From Rummeliibacillus stabekisii (GTDB taxonomy: Bacteria > Bacillota > Bacilli > Bacillales_A > Planococcaceae), in the NCBI RefSeq assembly GCF_007988965.1, contig NZ_BJVD01000002.1, positions 328,547 through 392,546 on the forward strand: a DNA stretch of 64,000 nucleotides, read 5' to 3'. Below are positions 1 to 9,010 of the stretch, piece by piece. A program made the position numbers and the translations under genes. Numbering within the stretch: position 1 is the first letter of the stretch; each line of letters opens with the position of its first letter. The notes beneath the pieces were generated by a model. That model did not search any database. It was not told the DNA's origin and worked only from the letters and a program-made list of their open reading frames with translations.

Positions 1-414
1 GCAGGTGCGAAGATTACATGTCGTTTAGTACCAGACCAAGATCCATATGAAATAGTTAAACAGCTACGTGCACATATTGAAAAACACAAGCCTGCTGGTG
101 TTGACATCACTATTACAGAATTTGATAAAGGTAAACCATTTATTACACCGCTCGAACATCCATATATTCAAGCAGCTGGTCGTTCATATGAAACACAGTA
201 TGATGCCAAAACTGCGTATATACGTGCAGGTGGTTCGATTCCGATTGTTGCCGCATTCGACGAAATATTAAATACACCCGTCATTATGATGGGATTCGGC
301 TTGTCTACGGAAAACTTCCATGCACCAAATGAACATTTCCATTTGGATAACTTTGATAAAGGACTTCGTGTAGTAAGTGACTATTTTGAAGAGATAGCAA
401 ATATAGAAAAGTAA
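1..414 (+). CDS. M20-family dipeptidase, C-terminal part
   Basis: This reading frame is open from the first base of the window, so only the last 137 residues are present. They match the C-terminal end of M20/M25/M40 metallopeptidases, which hydrolyse dipeptides with a two-metal centre. Visible marks are the lid-domain end (ITCRLVPDQDP), the RAGGSIPIVAAF stretch and the late catalytic-domain motif GFGLSTENFHAPNE, whose His is normally a metal ligand. The stop is followed at once by a strong hairpin, so this is the last gene of its unit. The family call is firm; the exact substrate cannot be told from the fragment. Confidence 0.85.
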   Translation, partial: AGAKITCRLVPDQDPYEIVKQLRAHIEKHKPAGVDITITEFDKGKPFITPLEHPYIQAAGRSYETQYDAKTAYIRAGGSIPIVAAFDEILNTPVIMMGFGLSTENFHAPNEHFHLDNFDKGLRVVSDYFEEIANIEK

Positions 415-423
415 TTCAAAATA

Positions 424-459
424 AAAACCAACATCTCTCTAAGGAGACGTTGGTTTTTT
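424..459. terminator. Bidirectional rho-independent terminator
   Basis: A stem built from AACCAAC-A-TCTC and its complement, with one mismatch, is flanked by A and T runs on both sides. It sits between the convergent dipeptidase and nitroreductase genes and can serve both. Confidence 0.75.
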
Positions 460-1032
460 CTATTTAAAAAATGTGACAATTTCTTCAGCCGATTTGCGCG
501 GCTTTTCTTTTGGAATATCATCAAAATAACCAAATTGGAGCATGCTGATAATCCGTTCTTCCGGTTTAACACCTAATGCTTCTCGGAATTTTGGATTGTC
601 TAACCAATTAGGCGTCTTCCAACAAGCGCCGATACCTAAATCCCAAGCAAGCAATTGCATATTTTGAATAAAGCCGCTTGCTGCTGCAAAATCTTCATAG
701 CGTTCTTTCTGGCGTACATCTTGTGGAACAATCACAAAAGCATATGCACCTGGAGTTGTAAACTTAAGCATCTTTTTATTGATTTCTTCCTCCGTCAGTT
801 CCTTCCAATTCGGCACTGCAAAGTCACGAATCACGCTCATCAAGGAATCCATAGCTGTACCAATTGAAACTACCAAACGCCATGGTTGGCGATTGCCGTG
901 GTTAGGCGCCCAAACGGCTGTATCAATAATATTCATTAAATCTTCTTGATCTACCGGCTGGCCATTGAATAGTTTTATGGAACGACGATTGCGGATTGCT
1001 TCCTTAACCGATAAAGACTGTTCTGTCATCAT
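460..1032 (-). CDS. Nitroreductase family FMN oxidoreductase
   Basis: The protein has about 190 residues and belongs to the NAD(P)H-dependent, FMN-binding nitroreductase family, which makes cytoplasmic homodimers. Seen: the N-terminal RNRRSIKLF segment that binds FMN phosphate, the APNHGNRQPWRLV segment, and a GIGACWKTP segment near residue 140. The frame also opens at a GTG two codons upstream, but that GTG overlaps the GAGGAG ribosome site. The ATG at 1032, five bases after the site, is the better start. Natural substrates of this family are rarely known, so no specific substrate is given. Confidence 0.85.
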   Translation of the reverse strand: MMTEQSLSVKEAIRNRRSIKLFNGQPVDQEDLMNIIDTAVWAPNHGNRQPWRLVVSIGTAMDSLMSVIRDFAVPNWKELTEEEINKKMLKFTTPGAYAFVIVPQDVRQKERYEDFAAASGFIQNMQLLAWDLGIGACWKTPNWLDNPKFREALGVKPEERIISMLQFGYFDDIPKEKPRKSAEEIVTFFK

Positions 1033-1147
1033 AATCACTCCTCTATTGCAATTAAGTATATTGTTCTAATTTAATATACTTGTATGTATATTATTCCTTT
1101 TTAACTTACCACAAACTAGCATATATTGAAACGGCTCAACTACTAGA

Positions 1148-1627
1148 TTATTCGACTGAAATTTGATAAAAATAATATTTAATGTTTGGTGTATATGCAC
1201 TGGAATCCTCATAAGTCCAGAGACGATGATAGCTGTCCGAAGAATGAGCATTTACATAAGGCACGCCATTAACAATACTTGTTACAATCAATGAGTGGTT
1301 AATAACACCATCGCCCTCAAAATCGATGAAAATGAGATCCCCTAGCTTCAAATCACTGGCACTATCTACCCTCTTGCCTCGAAGCCCCTTTTTTGAGGAA
1401 GCCACATACGAACGAAGCGCATTGGCTGTACTCCAGCTATAGCTCCAATTGCCTTTCTTTACCCACCAGCCCTTTGCTCGATTAGGAGCACCTGTCATAG
1501 GAGCACCTCCTGCAAACAAACATTGAGAAATAAAATTGGAACAATCATCATTAAATTGTGGGAATGCAGGATTCCGACGATTCCACCAAGTATTTGCATA
1601 ATCAACAGCTGCTTGCCTGTTATACAT
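1148..1627 (-). CDS. Putative amidase-domain (Amidase_6) protein
   Basis: This 159-residue protein consists almost entirely of a putative amidase domain of the NlpC/P60-like fold, the type found in several Bacillus and Clostridium wall-associated or sporulation proteins. Seen: the DDCSNFISQC motif around residue 28 with the likely nucleophilic Cys, a conserved LKLGDLIFIDF segment, and NHSLIVT around residue 112 with the likely catalytic His. There is no signal peptide or membrane segment, so it probably acts inside the cell or is released on lysis. A perfect AGGAGG lies eight bases before the ATG. The catalytic roles are inferred from the family, not shown. Confidence 0.7.
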   Translation of the reverse strand: MYNRQAAVDYANTWWNRRNPAFPQFNDDCSNFISQCLFAGGAPMTGAPNRAKGWWVKKGNWSYSWSTANALRSYVASSKKGLRGKRVDSASDLKLGDLIFIDFEGDGVINHSLIVTSIVNGVPYVNAHSSDSYHRLWTYEDSSAYTPNIKYYFYQISVE

Positions 1628-1804
1628 TTAATATACCTCCTATTTAACTTTATGAATCAAAACTCTCTATGATTTCTTGAGAGGCGACGATACTCACACT
1701 TTTTTGGTATACTGGAAACAACTTGTTTTTATTGTCCTTTACTACTTGAGAACTCTCGTAAGCTTTCTATTACTCTTGATTTTACGTTTGAAAGGATGTT
1801 TGAA

Positions 1805-2827
1805 TTGACTCAGCATGCAGAAAAAGAAATTGTGGATGCAACACTCCTATGCGATCAAAAAGGCAACCTCAACCCTGCGGCGATTGGTTATGCCAAAAAA
1901 CCTATTATTCTAGGCAATCTGAAGGGTCATTTTATGCGTAAGAAGAAGTGGAATAATTGGTACATATTTGGTGATGACATCTTATTCGCTACCTCCATTA
2001 TTCACTTAGATTACGCTGTGATTTGTTCTGTTCGTTTTTTAGAATATGAAACACAGCGTTTTTGCGAAAAGATTGTGACCATTCCGCTTGGAAAAAAACT
2101 GAAAATGCCTGAGCGCGTGCTAGAAACAGTACATTTGAATAATGAAGAATTAAAACTTCAATTATTGTTTTCGAATGGCGAAACGCATATGACGGTAACG
2201 ATTCCCAATTTTGAAGGTGACCTTTTGCATGCAGATTTAGTAATAAAACATCAGGTAGAGGATGAATCATTAAACGTCGTAGTGCCATGGAATCGCCAAA
2301 CATTCCATCTAACAGCTAAACACCTCTCACTTCCTGTCAATGGCTATGTAAAGTTAGACAGCAAGAGTTATACGTTTAATGAAGAAGATTGTTTCGCTGT
2401 CTTAGATTTCGGGCGTGGTGTATGGCCTCGAAATACAGCATGGAACCGTGCAATGGCCTCCCAAAAATGCAGAGGACATCGTATCGGATTAAATCTCGGC
2501 GGCTTGTGGACAGATGGCACAGGTATGACGGAAAACGCATTTTTCCTTGATGGCAAATTGCATAAAATACATGAGGATGTCATCTTCCATTACAATAAAT
2601 CGGATTACATGGAGCCATGGCAAATTCATACGCGTTTTACTGATGATGTACAGCTTTCATTTACACCTTTTTTTGAAAGAGAAGATAGCAAGGACTTGAA
2701 GTTAGTGACATCTTCACTCCACCACATGGTCGGTTATTATAACGGTCAAATTCGGCTTGAAAATGGTCGTTGCATGAAGATCCAGCAGATGCTTGGAACA
2801 GTAGAAGAACATATTGCCAAATGGTAA
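1805..2827 (+). CDS. DUF2804 domain protein
   Basis: The product of about 340 residues is a full-length DUF2804 protein, a widespread family of unknown function. Seen: the N-terminal LCDQKGNLNPAAIG signature, the central GRGVWPRNTAWNRA block and the C-terminal VGYYNGQIRLENG block. The frame also contains an ATG at 1796, but the only ribosome site, AAAGGA, touches that ATG. The TTG at 1805 is eight bases beyond the site and is chosen here. No signal peptide or membrane helix is seen. It is monocistronic, with convergent genes downstream. No function is proposed. Confidence 0.75.
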   Translation: MTQHAEKEIVDATLLCDQKGNLNPAAIGYAKKPIILGNLKGHFMRKKKWNNWYIFGDDILFATSIIHLDYAVICSVRFLEYETQRFCEKIVTIPLGKKLKMPERVLETVHLNNEELKLQLLFSNGETHMTVTIPNFEGDLLHADLVIKHQVEDESLNVVVPWNRQTFHLTAKHLSLPVNGYVKLDSKSYTFNEEDCFAVLDFGRGVWPRNTAWNRAMASQKCRGHRIGLNLGGLWTDGTGMTENAFFLDGKLHKIHEDVIFHYNKSDYMEPWQIHTRFTDDVQLSFTPFFEREDSKDLKLVTSSLHHMVGYYNGQIRLENGRCMKIQQMLGTVEEHIAKW

Positions 2828-2832
2828 TCGGA

Positions 2833-2866
2833 AAGAGTGGGCTCTTACTCGTAAGAACTCTCTTTT
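2833..2866. terminator. Terminator overlapping the end of the GDPD gene
   Basis: Short nested stems (AGAG/CTCT and TCTTAC/GTAAGA) are followed by a T6 run on the plus strand. The hairpin sits between two convergent genes and includes the stop codon of the minus-strand gene. Confidence 0.5.
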
Positions 2867-3600
2867 TTCGTTTGGTATTTTTTTTCGTAGGCATGGCGAT
2901 ACATTTTCTCAGGCTCATCAGTAAAAATAGCATCAACACCTAGATCCTCTAATAAATCATAATCAGCTGTTCGGTTGACTGTATAAACTCTAACGCGATT
3001 GCCTAGTTCAATCGCCTTTTTCACTGCATTGCGTTTGGCTGCTATCAAAGAAACATGTAGAGTACTACTCCCTGCCATCTGTCCATATTCACTTAAGTTG
3101 ATTAAAACCTTTGAAAATAGAAGGCCTACCTCATTAGGTATTGCTTTTTCAAGCAATCTTTCAAGAATTTCATGATCAAATGATGAATAAATGATTCTCT
3201 CCGCCATGTCGTGTTCTAACACGGTTTGAAGGACATCTTCTTCTAAACCGGGGTAGCTATAAACATCTGTTTTCAACTCAATATTTATCATATGATGAGT
3301 TACACGAAAAATGTCTAATACTTCATGGAGAGTGGGTATTTGTTGGCCTGCGAACTGTTCCCCTTTCCATGAACCAAAGTCATAGCTACGAAGCTCTGCA
3401 AAATCCATTTCATGAATAAATCCCTTCCCATTGGAAGTTCGATTAATCTTTTCATCGTGATGTACGACTAGCACGCCATCTTTTGTCCGATGAACATCTA
3501 ATTCAACACCATATATTGGGATCTTCGCTGCTTCTTTAAAAGCTAGAAGGGTATTTTCCGGGAAATAGCGCGAAGCGCCACGATGCGCAAAAATATCCAA
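2845..3600 (-). CDS. Glycerophosphodiester phosphodiesterase
   Basis: This 251-residue cytoplasmic enzyme of the GDPD family (UgpQ/YhdW type) hydrolyses glycerophosphodiesters to glycerol 3-phosphate and an alcohol. Seen: the opening AHRGASRYFPENT, ELDVHRTKDG with metal-binding Glu and Asp, and VHHDEKINRTSNGKG with the catalytic His. IELKT near residue 125 and IFTDEP near the end complete the TIM-barrel pattern. There is no signal peptide, unlike secreted GlpQ. Translation starts at a TTG eight bases after GGAGG. Confidence 0.9.
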   Translation of the reverse strand: MDIFAHRGASRYFPENTLLAFKEAAKIPIYGVELDVHRTKDGVLVVHHDEKINRTSNGKGFIHEMDFAELRSYDFGSWKGEQFAGQQIPTLHEVLDIFRVTHHMINIELKTDVYSYPGLEEDVLQTVLEHDMAERIIYSSFDHEILERLLEKAIPNEVGLLFSKVLINLSEYGQMAGSSTLHVSLIAAKRNAVKKAIELGNRVRVYTVNRTADYDLLEDLGVDAIFTDEPEKMYRHAYEKKYQTKKESSYE

Positions 3601-3692
3601 TTGTTTTACCTCCGTATATCATTATTTTTCTCACAAAGTTATTTTCTTATATAATAATCAGTACCTATTTAAGCAAAAAGGGGGTCCTTATT

Positions 3693-5912
3693 TTGGCAAA
3701 ACATCCGGATTTCAACGAAGAAGAACAACATCTTTCTTATACGAAATATTATATGCAGAAGCTACTAAATGAATCAGAAAGTGAGCTTGAAGCTGCCCAA
3801 GCAAATCTTCGCTCTGCAATGTCCGATTTGGAATATCTCGATTCCAGTCTTAGCTACCAAAATATATTAACCAACACGAGGTTCTTTGATATGGCAAAGA
3901 ACCAAAAAGAAGGACTCGAAGCGATAAAACAAAAACCCTATTTTGCGCGAATTCATTTTCAAAAGGAAAATGAGCCTGCAGAGAAGCTATATATAGGTAA
4001 GACCTCTCTCTTTGACCGAGATTCACAAGAACCGATTATTGTAGATTGGAGATCACCTGTTGCCAATGTTTATTATGATGGACGTTTAGGTGACCTTACC
4101 TATATGGTAAATGATGAAGAATTGAAGGGCCATCTCTTTTCAAAGCGCCAGTACAAAATTGAAAATGGCAAGCTGCTGGATGTCCGCGATATTGATCTGA
4201 CAACAAACGATGAACTGTTACAGGATGCGCTTGCTGGAAAAGCAGATGTACGCTTAACAGAAATCGTGTCGACCATCCAAGCGGAGCAGAATGAAATCAT
4301 TCGGGCACATTTAAAGCAGCCTATTCTTGTCCAAGGCGCAGCGGGTAGTGGAAAAACTACGATAGCCCTTCACCGTATTTCTTATTTCTTATATACAATG
4401 GGCGAACATTTTAAACCACAGAATTTAATGATTTTGGCGCCAAACCGTCTATTTATAGACTATATAGCGGATGTACTGCCAGAGCTTGGTGTAGGACAAA
4501 TTTGTCAAACGACCTTTGCAGAGTATGTACAAAAGGCCACAAACATCAAGGTTAAAATTCAAAACGCTAATGAACAGTTGGAGAATGCCATCCATAGTGT
4601 AGAGGAATACAGCTGGATTACAAGAATGAAAGGCACGATGCAATATCTTGAAATAATGGATTGTTATATTAAGAAACTTGAATGGCAAATAGCAGACCAA
4701 TTTGAGGATATTTATATTGAAAAATTCCGCATGATGAAAGCATCAAACCTACGCAGACTTTTTTTAGAAGACTATCAATATATGCCCATAGAAAAAAGGC
4801 TCGCGAAAATTCGTTCTGTTTTACAAAACCATATTCGCCAAAAGAAAAAGCAGCTGATTTACACATTAAAAAAACGCTACGATGATATATTAGATCGCTC
4901 CATCTTTGGCATCCGGGATGATGCGAAACGAAAAGAAGTTGTCACCAAATGGATCGATGAGCGTGATGAGCGACTACCGCAAGTCGAGAAAGAAGCAAAG
5001 ACTGTTGTTTCCCGTTATATGAAACGCTTTGATAAATACAAGATTAAAGTGCTTTACCGTACATTTTTAACAGACCCAGTACTTCTGCAGGAATTAGCTC
5101 CAAGCTTTACGAAGGAAATGCAGGAGCAGTTCTTAAAAGCGCACGAGAAGGAAACTTGGACATTGGAAGACCTTGCTGCGCTGTACTATTTACACGCCCG
5201 TATTAAAGGCGTTAAAGATGAATGGAAAATGAAAGTTGTCTTCATTGACGAAGTACAGGATTATAGCTTGTTCCAGCTAGCTGCTTTAAAAGAAGGCTTA
5301 GAGACTGACATGTTTACAATGGTCGGTGATCTTGCACAAGGAATTCACAGTTACCGATCTCTCACTGAATGGGACCCTGTACGTGAACTTTTTCCCCGCG
5401 CAAGCTATAAGACATTGCAAAAGAGTTATCGAACAACTATTGAAATTATGAATGTTGCCAACGAAGTGCTTCAGCAAATGGACGAGGACCTTCCCCTCGT
5501 TGAACCTGTTGTGCGGCATGGAGAAGAGCCCGCTTTCCATCCAATGGAGAAATGGGAGCCTAAACAACTAGCGGAATTGTATGAAGAAATCAGAGGTAAT
5601 GGTCATCGCTCCATTGCATTGATTTGCAAAACGGCGGAGGATGCCAAGAAAGCAGCGAAGGTACTTTCAAAAGAAGGCCTACATATTCAGACACTAGAGG
5701 AGTCATCAGCCATCGATCCAGATGCGCTACTTATTGTCCCAAGTTATTTATCAAAGGGACTAGAGTTCGATGCCGTTATCATTGCTGCGATTGACGAAGC
5801 CTTTTATGATACAGCACTTGATCGTAAGCTTTTATATGTGGCACTTACACGCGCCATGCATGAGTTACATTTGGTTGCTCCTAAAAAGAAAGATCTACTA
5901 TTAGAAGACTAA
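3693..5912 (+). CDS. helD: HelD-like RNA polymerase recycling ATPase
   Basis: The 739-residue protein is a UvrD-like SF1 ATPase of the HelD type, which releases stalled RNA polymerase from nucleic acid. Seen: a charged, coiled-coil N-terminal region (about 1-75) expected to enter the secondary channel, Walker A GAAGSGKTT near 215, a long HelD-specific insertion, Walker B VFIDEVQD near 515, GDLAQGIHSYRS near 545, YRTTIEI, and the C-terminal KGLEFDAVI and YVALTRA motifs. The length agrees with B. subtilis HelD (YvgS). The start is a TTG seven bases after AAGGGGGT. It is monocistronic. Assignment to HelD rather than UvrD/PcrA rests on the N-terminal region and length. Confidence 0.88.
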   Translation: MAKHPDFNEEEQHLSYTKYYMQKLLNESESELEAAQANLRSAMSDLEYLDSSLSYQNILTNTRFFDMAKNQKEGLEAIKQKPYFARIHFQKENEPAEKLYIGKTSLFDRDSQEPIIVDWRSPVANVYYDGRLGDLTYMVNDEELKGHLFSKRQYKIENGKLLDVRDIDLTTNDELLQDALAGKADVRLTEIVSTIQAEQNEIIRAHLKQPILVQGAAGSGKTTIALHRISYFLYTMGEHFKPQNLMILAPNRLFIDYIADVLPELGVGQICQTTFAEYVQKATNIKVKIQNANEQLENAIHSVEEYSWITRMKGTMQYLEIMDCYIKKLEWQIADQFEDIYIEKFRMMKASNLRRLFLEDYQYMPIEKRLAKIRSVLQNHIRQKKKQLIYTLKKRYDDILDRSIFGIRDDAKRKEVVTKWIDERDERLPQVEKEAKTVVSRYMKRFDKYKIKVLYRTFLTDPVLLQELAPSFTKEMQEQFLKAHEKETWTLEDLAALYYLHARIKGVKDEWKMKVVFIDEVQDYSLFQLAALKEGLETDMFTMVGDLAQGIHSYRSLTEWDPVRELFPRASYKTLQKSYRTTIEIMNVANEVLQQMDEDLPLVEPVVRHGEEPAFHPMEKWEPKQLAELYEEIRGNGHRSIALICKTAEDAKKAAKVLSKEGLHIQTLEESSAIDPDALLIVPSYLSKGLEFDAVIIAAIDEAFYDTALDRKLLYVALTRAMHELHLVAPKKKDLLLED

Positions 5913-5975
5913 TCTATAGATTACTTTTAATAAGTTGCCTAATTTAGTTAAATGAGCGTTCCTTAAGTTAAAAAT

Positions 5976-6007
5976 AAGGCTACATCTGAGTATACAGATG
6001 TAGCCTT
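5976..6007 (-). terminator. Terminator of the 45-residue ORF
   Basis: A perfect 13-bp stem (AAGGCTACATCTG and its complement) is followed by a T-rich tract only when read on the minus strand. It therefore ends the small minus-strand gene at 6038-6175 rather than helD. Confidence 0.7.
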
Positions 6008-6037
6008 AATTCATTCACAAGCTTTCTTTTTGCAGGT

Positions 6038-6175
6038 TTACTTTCGATTAGGAATAGGATAATAGCTCTTTTTTAAGCGAGTTTTAACTGGTCTAAAATG
6101 CAATACTTTGCCAAGTACATGGCTTAATAAATTTTTGTGTCCGCCTTCCGCTTTACGCAATGCAGGTAGCCTCAT
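6038..6175 (-). CDS. Small basic protein, 45 residues, unrecognised
   Basis: An ATG lies eight bases after a strong AGGGGG ribosome site. It opens a frame of 45 codons (MRLPALRKAEGGHKN at the start, KKSYYPIPNRK at the end). The product is strongly basic, with no membrane helix or signal peptide. A dedicated terminator follows the stop, and upstream there are GGTTAA and GGGTAA boxes about 13 bases apart that loosely resemble a sigma-B promoter. Ribosome site, frame and terminator together argue for a real gene. I do not recognise the family, and no function is proposed. Confidence 0.65.
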   Translation of the reverse strand: MRLPALRKAEGGHKNLLSHVLGKVLHFRPVKTRLKKSYYPIPNRK

Positions 6176-6304
6176 ACCAAAAACCCCCTAAAAGCATGTG
6201 ATAGTCCATCTTATGAAGACTCTTACCCAAAGTATATCCCATTTAACCCTTTTTAGTGTTAATTTTAACCTAAAATTTACAGAACATTTATAATATATTT
6301 TATA

Positions 6305-7171
6305 TTACTTATTGTTTTTCACAAAATAATCAATCTGCTGGATGATAGTAAAATCATTGTTCTGATAAATGCGTAGTGCGTTTTGATTTTCTACTTCTAC
6401 ATCTAAAAGGACAGATTCCATCCCTTTTTCAGAAGCTTTATGTCTTACCCATTGCAAGACTTCAGAGCCTATCCCTCTTTTTTGATGTTCTTCTCCCACT
6501 ACAAATGCAGTAATCCAAAGACTTTCTCTTTCTTCTGCCAGCGTCACAGTCGCAACGCTCTCATCCAACTCATCTACCATGTATAGCATTCGGCCTTCTG
6601 TATTTGTATTATAGTAGATCAGCTCTTCCGTCTCTTCAGGTAAATCTGAAAAGCCCTCTTGCATAAGTGCTATGACCTTATTCTTGTCATCTTCTTTATA
6701 TGGTCGGATGGTTCTATTCCAATTTTCTGGATGATGTTGGGGCAATGCCTGTAGCGTTGCTTCTGCCGAACTAAAGTCATAACCCAGTTTTTCTAAAAAT
6801 AAAGCACTCGCTTCTTCATGATAAGCAACTGCCATATCGCCCATCGCACCTCTTTCAAGAAGGGCATTAGCGAATGCTTGGAAAATGGCTGTTCCAATTC
6901 CGATTCGCCGGAATTGCGGATGAACTGCTATTGACCATTCATATGTGTTGAAGCCAAACATATCGCTTGCGCATAAGACGCCGAGCAATTGGTCCTGTTC
7001 ATTATATGCCAGTATCATAAACCCTTTGCATTCAGCATTCTTCCAAAGATCCTCTTTCATTAATAGCGACAGATCTTTATTTAATTCCTGAGATGCTTCT
7101 AGTAAATCTTTGACCTCTTGAATTGTCTCATCATCTACGGGATAAGTTGCCCTCATTACGTATATATCCAT
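6305..7171 (-). CDS. Tandem GNAT acetyltransferase
   Basis: This 288-residue protein carries two GNAT domains. The first (about 5-145) has VHPQFRRIGIGTAIFQAF, the acetyl-CoA pyrophosphate loop. The second (about 150-285) has VGEEHQKRGIGSEVL followed by LDVEVENQNALRIY, the usual end of an active GNAT. The gene starts 15 bases after the stop of the ABC exporter gene, with AAGGAA before its ATG, so it is the third gene of that operon. This suggests a linked role, such as modifying a toxic compound that the exporter removes, but that is inference. Confidence 0.8.
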   Translation of the reverse strand: MDIYVMRATYPVDDETIQEVKDLLEASQELNKDLSLLMKEDLWKNAECKGFMILAYNEQDQLLGVLCASDMFGFNTYEWSIAVHPQFRRIGIGTAIFQAFANALLERGAMGDMAVAYHEEASALFLEKLGYDFSSAEATLQALPQHHPENWNRTIRPYKEDDKNKVIALMQEGFSDLPEETEELIYYNTNTEGRMLYMVDELDESVATVTLAEERESLWITAFVVGEEHQKRGIGSEVLQWVRHKASEKGMESVLLDVEVENQNALRIYQNNDFTIIQQIDYFVKNNK

Positions 7172-7186
7172 AAGTTTCCTTGTCCC

Positions 7187-9010
7187 CTATTCATTATTGT
7201 TTTGCAGCATCTGATAAAATATGCCTTTTTTCTGAATTAATTCTTGCCTGCTGCCTGACTCTACTAATTGTCCTTGCTCCATTACAAATATAACATCGGC
7301 TTTCTTCACCGTATTTAATCGATGGGCAATGACGAAACTTGTGCGTCCTTCCATCAACCGTTCAAGCGCTTCTTGTATTTCTAATTCTGTAACCGTATCA
7401 ATGCTGCTTGTTGCCTCATCTAGCAATAGTATAGACGGTCCTGCTACAAGGGCTCTAGCAATTGAAAGCAATTGTTTTTGACCTTGGCTGATTTCACCGC
7501 CATCCATTGCTAATTCCGTGTTATATCCATCTGGTAAAGACATGATAAAATGATGGGCATTTGCTCTTTTGGCCGCTTCTATTACCTCTTCATCTGTTGC
7601 ATCCAAATTTCCATACCGAATGTTTTCCATAATGGTTGCTTGGAATAAGAATGGCTCCTGCAGGACAAATGCCATCTGGCTTCGTATCGTTTCTCTTGCA
7701 TAGGAAGAGATAGGGGCTCCATCTATCAGAATGCTGCCTTCTTGAGCTTCATAAAAGCGGGCAAGAAGCTGCATAATCGTTGTCTTCCCTGCCCCGGTAG
7801 CACCAACAAGCGCCGCTGTCTGACCCTCTTTCACATGAAAATTGATATGCGATAATGTGTACGCTGCTTCTTCTGCATTATATTTAAAAGAGACATCTTT
7901 AAAACGAACATCTCCCTGAATCTTTTTATACGGCTGATGTTTTGCTTCATCTTGCTCATCTTCTTCATCCAAAATGACGAAAACTCGCTCTGCTCCGGCA
8001 ATCGCAGATAAAATATTGTTAAATTGGTTAGCTAAATCATTTAAAGGCCTTGTAAATTGGCGTGCATATTCCGCAAAAACGACAATGGTACCAATCGAAA
8101 CATATCCATTATAAGCAAGAATACCACCAGCGCCAGCCACGATCGCAAAGCTTGCGTTATTCAGGAAATTCATCACTTTTGGAATCGCTCCAGAATACAC
8201 ATTTGCCCAGTAGCCAATACGCCGCAATTCACTGGATCTTTCTGTAAAGTCTTCAATCACACGCTCCTCCTGAGAGAAGGCTTTTACGATACGTTGACCT
8301 GAAATCGTTTCTTCAATCATTCCATTCAGCATACCGAGCGCCTCTTGCTGCCTTTTAAAGAGTCTTCCCGTCCGCCGTGTAATGAAGCGGGTGGAAACAA
8401 ACATGATGGGAATAATCACCATCGTAAGGAGCGTTAGGAGGGGGCTCATCGAAACCATGACAACCACAGTACCTATCAATATCAATGTACTCGAGAATAC
8501 TTGAATAAAGGTGCTGTTAAGCGTTGAACTAATATTATCTATGTCATTGGTCATCCGGCTCATTAAATCTCCATGCTGCCGTTGGTCGAAAAACGAAATG
8601 GGCAGTCTTTGGAGTTTTGAAAAAAGACCTGTACGCATGCGATACACTGTTTGTTGAGCGATGCCAATCATCCAATAATTTTGTAAAAACAGAGACAGAG
8701 ACAAGCCAACGTATACAGCGACAAGAATGCCAATGATAGATTTGAGTCCGCCGTATCTCTTTTCTACAAGATAATCATCTATGATTTTTCCAATCAAGTA
8801 GGGGCCGAGCAAGGATAGAATCGAGCTAACGATGACCATGAGTAGCACGAAGATCAGCAACCCGCGCTGTTCATCCACTAGCTTCCAAATGCCGCCTAGT
8901 GTCCTACGCCAATTGGCCGCTTTTGAACCTTTTTTCTTTTTGGAGGATTGAATTTCTTCTTTTGTTAAAACAGGCTCATACATATAGGACCGAAACCAAT
9001 TTTTAATCAT
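7187..9010 (-). CDS. ABC exporter subunit, catalytic half
   Basis: The 607-residue half-transporter has a six-helix membrane domain (about 45-330) and a C-terminal ATPase domain (about 370-600). Seen: Walker A GATGAGKTT near 400, Q-loop LQEPFLFQ, Walker B ILLLDEATSSID with the catalytic Glu, and the switch His in VIAHRLNT. Its signature is ISQGQKQ instead of LSGGQ. It overlaps the upstream ABC gene by eight bases, so the two are translationally coupled and should form a heterodimer of the LmrCD/BmrCD/YfiBC type. Family knowledge suggests drug or lipid export; the substrate is unknown. Confidence 0.88.
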   Translation of the reverse strand: MIKNWFRSYMYEPVLTKEEIQSSKKKKGSKAANWRRTLGGIWKLVDEQRGLLIFVLLMVIVSSILSLLGPYLIGKIIDDYLVEKRYGGLKSIIGILVAVYVGLSLSLFLQNYWMIGIAQQTVYRMRTGLFSKLQRLPISFFDQRQHGDLMSRMTNDIDNISSTLNSTFIQVFSSTLILIGTVVVMVSMSPLLTLLTMVIIPIMFVSTRFITRRTGRLFKRQQEALGMLNGMIEETISGQRIVKAFSQEERVIEDFTERSSELRRIGYWANVYSGAIPKVMNFLNNASFAIVAGAGGILAYNGYVSIGTIVVFAEYARQFTRPLNDLANQFNNILSAIAGAERVFVILDEEDEQDEAKHQPYKKIQGDVRFKDVSFKYNAEEAAYTLSHINFHVKEGQTAALVGATGAGKTTIMQLLARFYEAQEGSILIDGAPISSYARETIRSQMAFVLQEPFLFQATIMENIRYGNLDATDEEVIEAAKRANAHHFIMSLPDGYNTELAMDGGEISQGQKQLLSIARALVAGPSILLLDEATSSIDTVTELEIQEALERLMEGRTSFVIAHRLNTVKKADVIFVMEQGQLVESGSRQELIQKKGIFYQMLQNNNE

